Origin: Bacillota bacterium
GTDB taxonomy: Bacteria; Bacillota; Clostridia; Lachnospirales; Lachnospiraceae
Length of the DNA stretch: 64,000 bases
Assembly: GCA_023423335.1 (NCBI GenBank)
Contig: JAFAFU010000014.1
Span: 62,001 to 126,000, forward strand
Direction of reading: 5' to 3'
The position numbers and the translations under genes are program-made. Shown here in pieces: positions 6,833 through 15,121 of the stretch. Below the pieces are notes generated by a model. That model ran no database searches. It had not been told where the DNA came from and saw only the letters and a list, made by a program, of their open reading frames with translations. Position 1 is the first letter of the stretch, and each line of letters opens with the position of its first letter.

Positions 6833-9226
6833 ATGATCAGTATCATTGTTCCTTTTCATAAAGGGGAAGCTTATTTAAGAGATTGTTTGGATAGTCTGAG
6901 AGACCAGACTTATCATGATATAGAGGTTTTACTGATTTGTGATCACGTACCAGAAGAAGATATAGCCTTTCTCAAGGATTATCACACGGAATTTCCGATT
7001 AGAATACACCGGCTGAAAGATAAATCAGGTGTGGCTGCTGCCAGGAACCTGGGTCTGGATATGGCTCGGGGAGAGTATGTGTATTTCCTGGACAGTGATG
7101 ATTATCTTTACGGGAACACCCTGGAAAATATGGTTTTGGCCGCACAGGAACGGGACGATGATATCGTATATGGAAAAAAGAAGCCGACCTGGTTCCAGAG
7201 AAGCATTTTTCTTGCCAGAAAGCAGGAACAGGAAACCGGTGATGTAGAAGAAGAGGACGAGAGCAGTACCGGTGAGAACGCCGAAATGAATATGGAAAAC
7301 GGCGGAGAAGACAGTAAGGATAGCAGCGAAGATTCCGCTGAGGATTCTGCGGAAGAGGATAGCAGGGAAGAAGGAGACGAGGACGGCAAAGGAGAGGGTT
7401 CTGACGATGGTGATAAATCGGAGGATGATAAGGAAGAAGAAGTTCTGACCGAGGAAGAGCTTCTGTATCTCATCCAGTCCCGGATCCGGCAGGCTTACCG
7501 TATTCTTGTTACTAAGCGGAAGGGGATACGTAACATCTCCGTGTTAAATATTTTGTTTAAAAGAAGTCTTATTGAAGAGAACCGGCTTCGTTTTCCTGAG
7601 GAGCTTAAATATTTTGCCGATATGCCCTTTCTTCTGGAGGCGTTATCCAGGACGGAGAGGTTCAGAAAGCGGCTTTCTGCGAAATACATCAAGAGGAAGC
7701 ATAATGATGCGATTAACAATCCGGCTTTGTCCCAGATAAGGGATCCCAACCGTTTTGATGAATTTATCGATGCCTATTATGAAACCGTCCGCCGGATTCC
7801 GGCAGGCTCCGATCTCAGGTATCGTCTGGACAAGAAATATATGGATTATTATACCAAAACCTTTGCCCCGAAGATGAAGCGGAGCAGAAACGATAAGTGG
7901 AGGGAAGAATATTTTAACCGGATGAGTGAGCTGGTCGGAGGTGTGGACAGAGAAGTGATCCGTTCTCTGAGGGGTTATCGGAAGCGTATCATAAAAGCCC
8001 TGATCAAAAAGGATATCAAAAAATCCCTCCGGATTGTTAAGGTTCATTTGGGGCTTAAGAAGCTGAAAAAGATTCTCCGGCACAGGAAAGAGATGGCCAA
8101 GTTTCTCTACATCCACTCCTTCTTGAAGAAACCTTTGAAAGAAAACTGGATTTTGTTTGAAAGCTTCTTTGGCAAAAATTACTCCGACAGTCCCAAATAT
8201 ATCTATGAGTATCTGTCAAAGGCATATCCGGGCAAATACCGTTGTATTTGGGTAATTGACAAGAAAAATACCAGAATACCCTATAGGAATAAAAAAATTA
8301 AGCGATTCAGCATTGCTTACTATTATTATCTGGCAAGATGCGGCTACTTTGTATTTAACGGCAGACAGCCGGAATGGGCGAAGAAAAGGCCGGAAAGCAT
8401 CTTCCTTCAGACCTGGCATGGAACCCCTTTAAAGAAGCTGGTATTTGATATTGAGGATGTCAGCTCGGCGACGCCCAGATATAAGCAGCAGGTATACAAG
8501 CAATCCAGGGCATGGGACTATCTGATTGCACCAAATGCTTTCAGCAGCGAGACCTTCCGCAGGTGCTTTATGTTTGACAACACGATGCTGGATACCGGAT
8601 ATCCCAGAAATGATATTCTGCACGCACCGGACAGGGACAAGCTGGCTGTGGAGCTAAGATGCAGGCTGGGAATTCCGTCGGAAAAGAAGGTTCTCCTCTA
8701 TGCTCCTACCTGGAGGGATGATGAGTATTATGCCAAGGGACAGTATAAATTTGAGCTTCATATGGATCTGGACTATATGAGGGAGGCTCTGGGGAATGAA
8801 TATGTCCTTCTTCTCCGTACCCATTATTTCATTGCAGATTCCCTGGATGTCAGTGCGCTCTCGGGGTTTGCATACAATGTAAGCCGGTATGATGATATAT
8901 CGAAGCTCTATCTGATTTCGGATATCCTGATTACAGATTACTCTTCCGTGTTTTTTGATTACGCGAATTTAAAGAGGCCGATGTTGTTCTTCACCTATGA
9001 CCTGGAGAAATACAGGGATGTCTTAAGAGGCTTTTATTTTGATATTGAGAAGGAAGTTCCCGGTCCGTTGTTATACACGACGGAGGAGGTTGCGGATGCC
9101 GTAAAGAATATCCGGACGATCCAAAAAGAGTATGCGCCCAGGTATGAAATCTTTTATCAGAGATTTTGCGGCTGGGAAGATGGACATGCGTCGCAAAAAG
9201 TGGTAGAATCAGTATTTAGTAAATGA
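6833..9226 (+). CDS. GT2 glycosyltransferase fused to CDP-glycerol glycerophosphotransferase
   Basis: This 797-residue bifunctional enzyme probably builds a teichoic-acid-like polymer at the cytoplasmic face. Residues 1-~125 are a family 2 glycosyltransferase start (SIIVPFHKGE, then the metal-binding DSDD at 87-90). Residues ~132-209 are a very acidic Asp/Glu/Ser/Gly insertion with no fold. The GT2 part resumes with a basic helical region to ~400. The C-terminal ~380 residues are a TagF-type glycerophosphotransferase with TWHGTPLKKL, YAPTWRDDEYY, ITDYSSVFFDYA and RPMLFFTYDLEKY. The start is ATG 6833 with GGAGG 6 bases upstream. The acidic insert is the odd point; it is in frame and the downstream domain is intact. 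Confidence 0.88.
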   Translation: MISIIVPFHKGEAYLRDCLDSLRDQTYHDIEVLLICDHVPEEDIAFLKDYHTEFPIRIHRLKDKSGVAAARNLGLDMARGEYVYFLDSDDYLYGNTLENMVLAAQERDDDIVYGKKKPTWFQRSIFLARKQEQETGDVEEEDESSTGENAEMNMENGGEDSKDSSEDSAEDSAEEDSREEGDEDGKGEGSDDGDKSEDDKEEEVLTEEELLYLIQSRIRQAYRILVTKRKGIRNISVLNILFKRSLIEENRLRFPEELKYFADMPFLLEALSRTERFRKRLSAKYIKRKHNDAINNPALSQIRDPNRFDEFIDAYYETVRRIPAGSDLRYRLDKKYMDYYTKTFAPKMKRSRNDKWREEYFNRMSELVGGVDREVIRSLRGYRKRIIKALIKKDIKKSLRIVKVHLGLKKLKKILRHRKEMAKFLYIHSFLKKPLKENWILFESFFGKNYSDSPKYIYEYLSKAYPGKYRCIWVIDKKNTRIPYRNKKIKRFSIAYYYYLARCGYFVFNGRQPEWAKKRPESIFLQTWHGTPLKKLVFDIEDVSSATPRYKQQVYKQSRAWDYLIAPNAFSSETFRRCFMFDNTMLDTGYPRNDILHAPDRDKLAVELRCRLGIPSEKKVLLYAPTWRDDEYYAKGQYKFELHMDLDYMREALGNEYVLLLRTHYFIADSLDVSALSGFAYNVSRYDDISKLYLISDILITDYSSVFFDYANLKRPMLFFTYDLEKYRDVLRGFYFDIEKEVPGPLLYTTEEVADAVKNIRTIQKEYAPRYEIFYQRFCGWEDGHASQKVVESVFSK

Positions 9227-9260
9227 TAACTTGATTTAGAGGTTTAGATGGGAGATTAAT

Positions 9261-10034
9261 GTGGGTACAGCTGTGAAGAATTTTAATAAGTATCGGTTTT
9301 TACTGATGGAACTGGTGAAAAAGGACATTAAACTAAAATACCGCCGTTCCTATCTGGGGATTTTTTGGACTCTTTTGGAGCCGGTTTTAACCACCGTGGT
9401 ACTAACCCTTGTCTTTTCCAGAATCCTTGGTAAAAAAGATCCGACCTTCCCGGTTTATATCCTGACCGGGCGGCTGTTGTATTCCTTTTTTTCAAACGCC
9501 ACGAAGTCGGCGATGAAATCAATCCGGGGCAACAGTGGGATGATAAAGAAGGTATATGTACCCAAATACATCTATCCCCTTTCTTCCGTTCTGTCCAACT
9601 ATGTGACCTTTATGATTTCGATGGTAGTTTTATTTGCAGCAGTATTGATATTTAAGGTAAAGCCTACTTTTTATTTAATATATGCAATTATTCCGCTGGT
9701 CTTATTATTGGTTTTAGCCTTAGGCATAGGTTTAATATTGGCAACCATGGCAGTCTTCTTCCGGGATTTAGAATATTTGTGGAGCGTGGTTCTGATGCTG
9801 GTTATGTATACCTCTGCGATCTTTTACAGAAGTGAGATTGTTGGAGAGGATACCCAGTGGATTTTAAATATTAACCCGCTGTATCACTTAATTGTAAATT
9901 TCAGAAATGCTGTGTTTGGAAGTCCGATGAACATGGAGTCTCTGACGGTATCCGCTCTGATCAGCTTTGCCGCACTTTTTATCGGCATGGTATTGTTTTA
10001 TAAACAGCAGGATAAATTCATACTGAACATATAG
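9261..10034 (+). CDS. ABC-2 polysaccharide/teichoic-acid export permease (TagG type)
   Basis: The 257-residue product has six predicted membrane helices and the typical amphipathic N-terminus (LVKKDIKLKYRRSYLGIFWT) of TagG/Wzm-type permeases. It would move the finished polymer, still on its lipid carrier, across the membrane together with the ATPase encoded next. GTG 9261 is used with GGGAG upstream; an ATG two bases earlier is in another frame. The gene lies 34 bases after the glycerophosphotransferase fusion and is very likely co-transcribed with it. Confidence 0.9.
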   Translation: MGTAVKNFNKYRFLLMELVKKDIKLKYRRSYLGIFWTLLEPVLTTVVLTLVFSRILGKKDPTFPVYILTGRLLYSFFSNATKSAMKSIRGNSGMIKKVYVPKYIYPLSSVLSNYVTFMISMVVLFAAVLIFKVKPTFYLIYAIIPLVLLLVLALGIGLILATMAVFFRDLEYLWSVVLMLVMYTSAIFYRSEIVGEDTQWILNINPLYHLIVNFRNAVFGSPMNMESLTVSALISFAALFIGMVLFYKQQDKFILNI

Positions 10035-10119
10035 ACAGTTATATCCCGGGATTTCAATCAACAGATGCTAAAGTACGGATAATGCGTTAATGGAGCATAC
10101 TTTTTGTATGGTTTTTGGA

Positions 10120-10140
10120 CTGCCTGCGGCAGTATGGAGG
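10120..10140 (+). promoter_or_regulatory. GC hairpin abutting the tagH ribosome site
   Basis: CTGCC-TGC-GGCAG (10120-10132) is followed directly by TATGGAGG. This is one copy of the hairpin-ATGGAGG module repeated upstream of several unrelated genes in this window. Confidence 0.65.
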
Positions 10141-10145
10141 TTACT

Positions 10146-11180
10146 TTGAAAAATAGTGTATTAAAGGTTGATAATGTGAGCATGAAGTTCAACCTGATGG
10201 AAAAGAAAGTAGATAACTTAAAAGAATATTTCATTAAGCTGCTGAAGAACGAGCTGAGATATCAGGAATTCTGGGCACTCCGGAATGTGTCCTTTTCCAT
10301 TAATAAGGGAGACCGTCTGGGTATCCTGGGCTTGAATGGTGCGGGCAAAAGCACCCTTCTTAAGATCATTGCCGGAGTATTGAAGGCGACGGAGGGCAGC
10401 GTCAGCATTAAGGGCAAGATTGTACCCTTGCTTGAACTGGGGGCGGGCTTTGATCCGCAGTACACCGGAATGGAAAATATCTATCTTTACGGCGCCGTAT
10501 TAGGCTATCCCAAGGAATTCATCCGGGAGAAATTCGATGAAATTGTGGAGTTCTCCGACCTGGGGGATTTTATCCATGTTCCGGTGAAGAATTATTCCTC
10601 CGGTATGAAAGCCAGATTGGGCTTTTCAATTGCCACGGTTATGGAGCCGGAGATACTGATTCTGGATGAGGTATTATCGGTTGGTGATGCGAAGTTCCGT
10701 AAGAAGAGTGAGAAGAGAATACAGGCATTATTTGACCAGGGAGTTACGGTCCTGTTCGTTTCCCATAACATAGACCAGGTCAAACGGATCTGCAATAAAG
10801 CGATTCTGCTGGAACGGGGCCAGTTGATTGCCGATGGCCCGGTGGAAGAGGTCTGTAATATTTATGAGTCCATGATTGATGATACTGAGAAGGTGGCGGC
10901 CAAGAAGAAGGCGGCGAAGAAGAAAAAGAAAAAGAAGAAGAAAGCAGCCGCAGAAGCAGCGGAAATTCAGAAGGCCGAAGGAACAGCAGCTGCAGAAGCG
11001 GCAGAGAGTCAAATAGCCGAGGAAACAACAGCTACGGAAGCGGAAGAAACGAAAAAGACGGAAGAAACAGCAGCTGCAGAAAATACAGAAATTCAGGAGA
11101 CGGATGAATCCGGAGACCCTTCACTGAGCCAGCCGGAAACCGTTTCGATGCAATCGGATTCATCCCCGGTTGTGAAATAA
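10146..11180 (+). CDS. ABC exporter ATPase (TagH type) with poly-lysine tail
   Basis: The first ~245 residues are a complete Wzt/TagH-type ATPase, with Walker A GLNGAGKST (62-70), signature YSSGMKARLG (about 148-157) and Walker B LILDEVLSVGD (about 171-181). It pairs with the upstream permease. TTG 10146 is chosen because it follows GGAGG by 5 bases; earlier in-frame codons precede that site. Residues ~247-344 are low complexity: a run of nine lysines flanked by Ala/Lys, then Ala/Glu/Thr repeats. This tail replaces the folded C-terminal domain of many TagH/Wzt proteins and is unlikely to bind sugar. Confidence 0.9.
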   Translation: MKNSVLKVDNVSMKFNLMEKKVDNLKEYFIKLLKNELRYQEFWALRNVSFSINKGDRLGILGLNGAGKSTLLKIIAGVLKATEGSVSIKGKIVPLLELGAGFDPQYTGMENIYLYGAVLGYPKEFIREKFDEIVEFSDLGDFIHVPVKNYSSGMKARLGFSIATVMEPEILILDEVLSVGDAKFRKKSEKRIQALFDQGVTVLFVSHNIDQVKRICNKAILLERGQLIADGPVEEVCNIYESMIDDTEKVAAKKKAAKKKKKKKKKAAAEAAEIQKAEGTAAAEAAESQIAEETTATEAEETKKTEETAAAENTEIQETDESGDPSLSQPETVSMQSDSSPVVK

Positions 11181-11193
11181 GGAGGTACATGAC

Positions 11194-11592
11194 ATGAGAA
11201 AGGTAATCACATATGGGACCTATGATCTGCTCCATGTAGGACATATCAATCTGTTAAGAAGGGCAAAGGAGCTGGGGGACTATCTGGTGGTAGTGCTTTC
11301 CTCCGATGAGTTTAATTCAATAAAGCATAAGACGGCTTATCACTGCTATGAGGACAGAAAAATCATTCTGGAATCAATTAAATATGTAGATGAAGTGATT
11401 CCGGAATTTACCTGGGAGCAGAAGATTAAGGATGTTGTGGAGAATGAGATTGATGTATTTGTTATGGGTGACGACTGGAAAGGACAGTTTGATTTCCTGT
11501 CGGAATATTGTGAAGTAGTATATCTTCCGAGAACAGAAGGAATTTCCACTACCAAGATTAAGCGGGATCTTAAGCTCCAAAGCCAGAAATAA
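11194..11592 (+). CDS. tagD: Glycerol-3-phosphate cytidylyltransferase
   Basis: This enzyme makes CDP-glycerol from CTP and glycerol-3-phosphate, the activated unit for the glycerophosphotransferases on either side. The 132-residue length is the family norm. The nucleotidyltransferase HVGH motif is at 14-17 and TEGISTTKIK at about 114-123. ATG 11194 follows GGAGGT. It begins 13 bases after tagH, inside the same operon. The presence of tagD argues strongly that the polymer contains glycerol phosphate. Confidence 0.96.
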   Translation: MRKVITYGTYDLLHVGHINLLRRAKELGDYLVVVLSSDEFNSIKHKTAYHCYEDRKIILESIKYVDEVIPEFTWEQKIKDVVENEIDVFVMGDDWKGQFDFLSEYCEVVYLPRTEGISTTKIKRDLKLQSQK

Positions 11593-11609
11593 CGGAGGAT
11601 AAGAAGCAT

Positions 11610-12767
11610 ATGTTAAAGCAGGTCGTATTGTTCTGCTATAAGCTCTGTACGAAGATTATTCCTATCGACAGGAGAATTATCCTGTTTGAGAGTAATCTTG
11701 GGAGAAATTATACCGGAAATCCAAGGGCAATCTATGAGGAAATGGTAAAGCAGGGGCTGGATAAGAAGTATCGGTGTTTCTTCATCCTGGAAAATATCAA
11801 TACAAAGATACCGGGAGCGGCGAAGAAGGTACGGAAGAACCGTTTCCGGTATTTTGTGTTATTTGCGGCCGCCGGAATCTGGGTCAGTGATTCCAGGATG
11901 CCCAAATATATCATCAAACGCCCCGGTTGTACCTATATCCAAACCTGGCATGGAACACCGTTAAAGAAGTTGGCTCTTGATATGGAAATGGTGTACATGG
12001 CCGGAGAGAAGGGGATTGACGATTATAAACGGCACTTTTACAGAAATACCAGGACCTGGGACTATCTGATTTCCCAGAACGGATTTTCAACAGAAATATT
12101 TAAAAGGGCCTTCGCTTTTGAGAAGGAGATTTTAGAGATCGGTTATCCCCGGAATGATGTGCTGTTTTCTAAGAACAATGAAAAGGATATCCTTAAGCTG
12201 AAAGAAAAGTTGAACCTTCCCCTGGATAAACGAATCCTGCTCTATGCTCCGACCTGGCGGGATAATGAATTCTACGGGAACGGGAGGTATAAATTTAACC
12301 CGAGGATGGATTTCGGGCTTCTTAAGGAAACCTTAGGTGAGGATACCGTAATGATTGTAAAATATCATTATCTGATCATGGATCATATTGATTGGAGTCC
12401 CTACGGAGATTTTATCCGGTCCTACGACTCCAGTCATGATATTTCCCTTCTGTTCCTGGTTTCCGATATGCTGATTACGGATTACTCCTCCGTCATGTTT
12501 GATTACAGCATCCTGAAAAGACCGATCCTGTTCTTTTGCTATGACCTGGAGGATTATAAGAATAACCTGAGAGGGTTTTATTTTAACCTGATGGAGGAAG
12601 CCCCCGGTCCGGTGGTAAGGACTACACAGGAACTGCTTTTTGCTGTCCAGAATTATGATTCTAAAGAATATCAGGAACGATATGAGACCTTTGCTGCGAA
12701 GTATAACCATGCAGACGATGGAAATGCGGCAGAAAAGGTAGTTAAGCTCATCGAGGCCGTAACATAA
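11610..12767 (+). CDS. CDP-glycerol glycerophosphotransferase family protein
   Basis: The 385-residue protein is a stand-alone TagF/TagB-type transferase. It shares the motif set of the fusion enzyme: TWHGTPLKK (112-120), YAPTWRDNEFY near 211, KYHYLI, ITDYSSVMFDYS near 288 and RPILFFCYDLEDY. It probably adds glycerol-phosphate units from CDP-glycerol at the cytoplasmic membrane face. ATG 11610 follows GGAGG and lies 17 bases after tagD. Whether it primes or elongates cannot be told from sequence; closeness to the fusion enzyme's C-terminal domain suggests elongation. Confidence 0.9.
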   Translation: MLKQVVLFCYKLCTKIIPIDRRIILFESNLGRNYTGNPRAIYEEMVKQGLDKKYRCFFILENINTKIPGAAKKVRKNRFRYFVLFAAAGIWVSDSRMPKYIIKRPGCTYIQTWHGTPLKKLALDMEMVYMAGEKGIDDYKRHFYRNTRTWDYLISQNGFSTEIFKRAFAFEKEILEIGYPRNDVLFSKNNEKDILKLKEKLNLPLDKRILLYAPTWRDNEFYGNGRYKFNPRMDFGLLKETLGEDTVMIVKYHYLIMDHIDWSPYGDFIRSYDSSHDISLLFLVSDMLITDYSSVMFDYSILKRPILFFCYDLEDYKNNLRGFYFNLMEEAPGPVVRTTQELLFAVQNYDSKEYQERYETFAAKYNHADDGNAAEKVVKLIEAVT

Positions 12768-12821
12768 TACCCGGCAGTTCATGGATCACCCGGCATACTT
12801 AATGAAAGGGAGGCTCTATCC

Positions 12822-12878
12822 TTGCCGGTATATTTCTTTGATACAGCCATTAACCGTAGGAGTATGGAATTATGCTGA
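12822..12878 (+). CDS. Possible 18-residue upstream ORF
   Basis: A TTG start follows AGGGAGG by 8 bases and reads MPVYFFDTAINRRSMELC, ending in a TGA that overlaps the start of the next gene. That geometry would allow translational coupling. No known leader peptide is recognised. It may be a chance frame. Confidence 0.25.
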   Translation: MPVYFFDTAINRRSMELC

Positions 12879-14020
12879 AAATAATCGGATACAGGCTATT
12901 TGCGATTGTTTATAACCTGTGTAAACCTTTGCCCATCAGGAAAAAAAGGGTTTTCTGTATCATGACCCATGAGGACGGAGAAGGAGGAAATGTCGGTATT
13001 GCCGAAAAAGCCCTGAAAGAGCTGGGTGAAGGCTATACCTTTTCCTATATCAGGAAGAAGGATACTCTGGAGGTGAAGGGCTTTCGGAATATCCCGGTAT
13101 TATTCCGGTTTTTTTTCGGTAAGTCCTATCAGCTGGCCAGGGCACAGATTATTCTGATGGATAATGTGTTTCTTCCGTTTGCCTATTTAAGAAGAAAAAA
13201 AGGTGTGAAGGTGATACAGCTATGGCACGGAACCGGTACAATTAAGAAATTCGGTCAGCATGTCAACACCGGGAAGCTGAAACTTTTAGAGAAAAGAGCA
13301 AACAGTAATATCACTCATCTGATTGTAAATTCTGTTAAGACTCAGAAGCTGTATGCGGAAACTTTCGGGATCAGCACCAACCGGGTATATCCAATCGGCC
13401 TGCCTAAAACGGATGAGCTGCTCCGCAGGATCAGGGAAGAGCAGAGGACGGGCTTTTGTGCGGATAAGGAAGCGATATACCGGAAGTATTCCATTTCGAA
13501 GGACAAGAAGCTGGTTCTCTATGCGCCCACCTTCCGGGACAAAGAGCTGCATAATCCGGAGGTGCTGAATAAGCTGGCAGAGCTGGGAAAGGGACTTGCG
13601 AAGGAGTATTGCCTGGGAATTAAGCTGCATCCCTTTATTGCGAAAGCCGAGGGACATGCATTGCCGCAGGGGGTCTGCCAGATGTCCTTTGAAGAAGATC
13701 TCACCGGCCTTTTAATGGCTTCGGATGTTCTGATTACGGATTATTCCTCTATTATATTCGAGTACTGCCTGACTGGCAGACCGATGGTGTTCTATGCGTA
13801 TGATCTGGAGGAATTTTCAGACCGCGGAAGGGGCTTTTATTATGATTATAAAAGCTATGTGCCCGGACCGGTTGTACTGACTGCAGAGGAAACGGCTGCG
13901 GTAATCCGTGAAAAACAGTTTGAACCGGAAAAACGGGAGGCATTTATCAGGAGTAATTTTACCCATATGGACGGAAATGCCTGCAAAAGATTACTGGAGC
14001 TGATCAGGGAGAAAGAGTGA
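12872..14020 (+). CDS. CDP-glycerol:polyglycerophosphate transferase, TagB-like
   Basis: The 382-residue protein belongs to the same superfamily as the two enzymes upstream but is more divergent. It has LWHGTGTIKKFG near 118 (lacking the TPLKKL form), YAPTFRD near 216, KLHPFI near 251 and ITDYSSIIFEY near 289. This is the pattern of TagB-like or other poly-ribitol/glycerol phosphate transferases, so a priming or side-branch role is plausible. It is the last gene before a convergent terminator. The ribosome site is AGGAG 7 bases ahead of ATG 12872. Confidence 0.87.
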   Translation: MLKIIGYRLFAIVYNLCKPLPIRKKRVFCIMTHEDGEGGNVGIAEKALKELGEGYTFSYIRKKDTLEVKGFRNIPVLFRFFFGKSYQLARAQIILMDNVFLPFAYLRRKKGVKVIQLWHGTGTIKKFGQHVNTGKLKLLEKRANSNITHLIVNSVKTQKLYAETFGISTNRVYPIGLPKTDELLRRIREEQRTGFCADKEAIYRKYSISKDKKLVLYAPTFRDKELHNPEVLNKLAELGKGLAKEYCLGIKLHPFIAKAEGHALPQGVCQMSFEEDLTGLLMASDVLITDYSSIIFEYCLTGRPMVFYAYDLEEFSDRGRGFYYDYKSYVPGPVVLTAEETAAVIREKQFEPEKREAFIRSNFTHMDGNACKRLLELIREKE

Positions 14021-14040
14021 AAGAAAAATCACTTTCACTC
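14015..14040. terminator. Convergent hairpin terminator
   Basis: GAGTGAAAG (14015-14023) pairs perfectly with CTTTCACTC (14032-14040). It overlaps the stop of the plus-strand gene and lies 19 bases before the end of the minus-strand LCP gene, so it may serve both. Confidence 0.6.
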
Positions 14041-14058
14041 GAAGAGGCGACTCTTTAT

Positions 14059-15084
14059 CTATTGTTTTCTGATTTCCTCGATATGATCGGAATATTCCTG
14101 TACATTCCGGGATGGACTGTAATCCTCATTTTCAAAAAGCAATCCATGAAGCCGTATGACATTGTCCTTCAGATTAATAGGGAATACATAGGATACCTTT
14201 TTATAATTATGGGCTTCTTTTTCGAAGGGAAAGCCGGTTTGATCGACGATATCAAAGGACAGAACATTCTTAGCCAGGCCGAGAATCTCATCCTTGTCAA
14301 GATTTGTTGCCGTCTGAGGGAAGATGTCATTGATCAGGTCATAGATGGTGGTCAGCTTCGAGGACTTCACTTTGCCGAAGGTCTTACTGAGGACAACCCG
14401 CTGGCGTTCGGTTCTCTTAAAATCCCCGCCTTCCGTATATCGGATCCGGGCATAGGCGGTTGCCTGGGTTCCATTCACGGTCTGGGTTCCGGCAGATTTT
14501 AAGCCGGGGACGTCAGTGCCGTTGATCCGGTTTAATTCCCGTACATAACCGTTCAGAGTTTTCAGCTCATTATTCTGAATATCCAGAGTAATACCACCGA
14601 CCCGGTCTATCGTATCAATGACTGCACGGAAGTTTACAGTGATATATTCTGTGATATCCAGGTCAAAATTCTTATTGATGGTGCTGAGAGCCAGAGCATA
14701 ACCGCCATTGGCATACGCGGCATTAATTTTTGTATAGCCGATATCCGGAATATTAACGTAGGTGTCCCGATAGATGGATACCAGCTTGACATCCTTTGTT
14801 TTATTGTTGATGCTTGCAATCATGATAGTGTCTGAGTTACCCCTTTTCAGGGAATTATCACGGGTATCAAGTCCAAATACCACGATGTTTCGATAGCCGC
14901 CGATTTCTACGCCTTCATTCTGTTCAATATTCTTATCATCCTCATTAATAATTTGAATCTTATCGATCGCCTTATGAAAGGAGCGGTATAGCTGGGCTGC
15001 CGAGAGCAAAATCACGACGACAATCGCTTCAATGATTATGATGCGGAGTAAATGTTTCTTTTTCTTAACCTTATGCGTGGACAT
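14059..15084 (-). CDS. LytR-CpsA-Psr (LCP) family wall-polymer transferase
   Basis: LCP enzymes move phosphate-linked polymers from the lipid carrier to peptidoglycan outside the cell. This 341-residue protein has a basic N-terminus, one membrane anchor (about 12-30) and an LCP domain with GLDTRD (71-76), the lipid-phosphate-binding arginines in SIYRDT (103-108), and RIRYTEGGDFKRTERQR near 211-227. It faces the glycerophosphotransferase genes and shares a direction with the sugar-phosphate transferase upstream of it, 37 bases away. It is the likely attachment enzyme for the locus. Confidence 0.93.
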   Translation of the reverse strand: MSTHKVKKKKHLLRIIIIEAIVVVILLSAAQLYRSFHKAIDKIQIINEDDKNIEQNEGVEIGGYRNIVVFGLDTRDNSLKRGNSDTIMIASINNKTKDVKLVSIYRDTYVNIPDIGYTKINAAYANGGYALALSTINKNFDLDITEYITVNFRAVIDTIDRVGGITLDIQNNELKTLNGYVRELNRINGTDVPGLKSAGTQTVNGTQATAYARIRYTEGGDFKRTERQRVVLSKTFGKVKSSKLTTIYDLINDIFPQTATNLDKDEILGLAKNVLSFDIVDQTGFPFEKEAHNYKKVSYVFPINLKDNVIRLHGLLFENEDYSPSRNVQEYSDHIEEIRKQ

Positions 15085-15121
15085 AGTCAGCCTTTCCGGG
15101 TATTACTTTTTTCTGCATACG

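Noticed and set aside
7226..7459. Acidic stretch as a frameshift or misassembly in the transferase fusion
   Set aside because: The frame stays open and both flanking domains are in register; the stretch is simply low complexity.
14017..14502. Plus-strand frame overlapping the LCP gene
   Set aside because: Antisense to a well-supported LCP domain; its start is inside the terminator stem.
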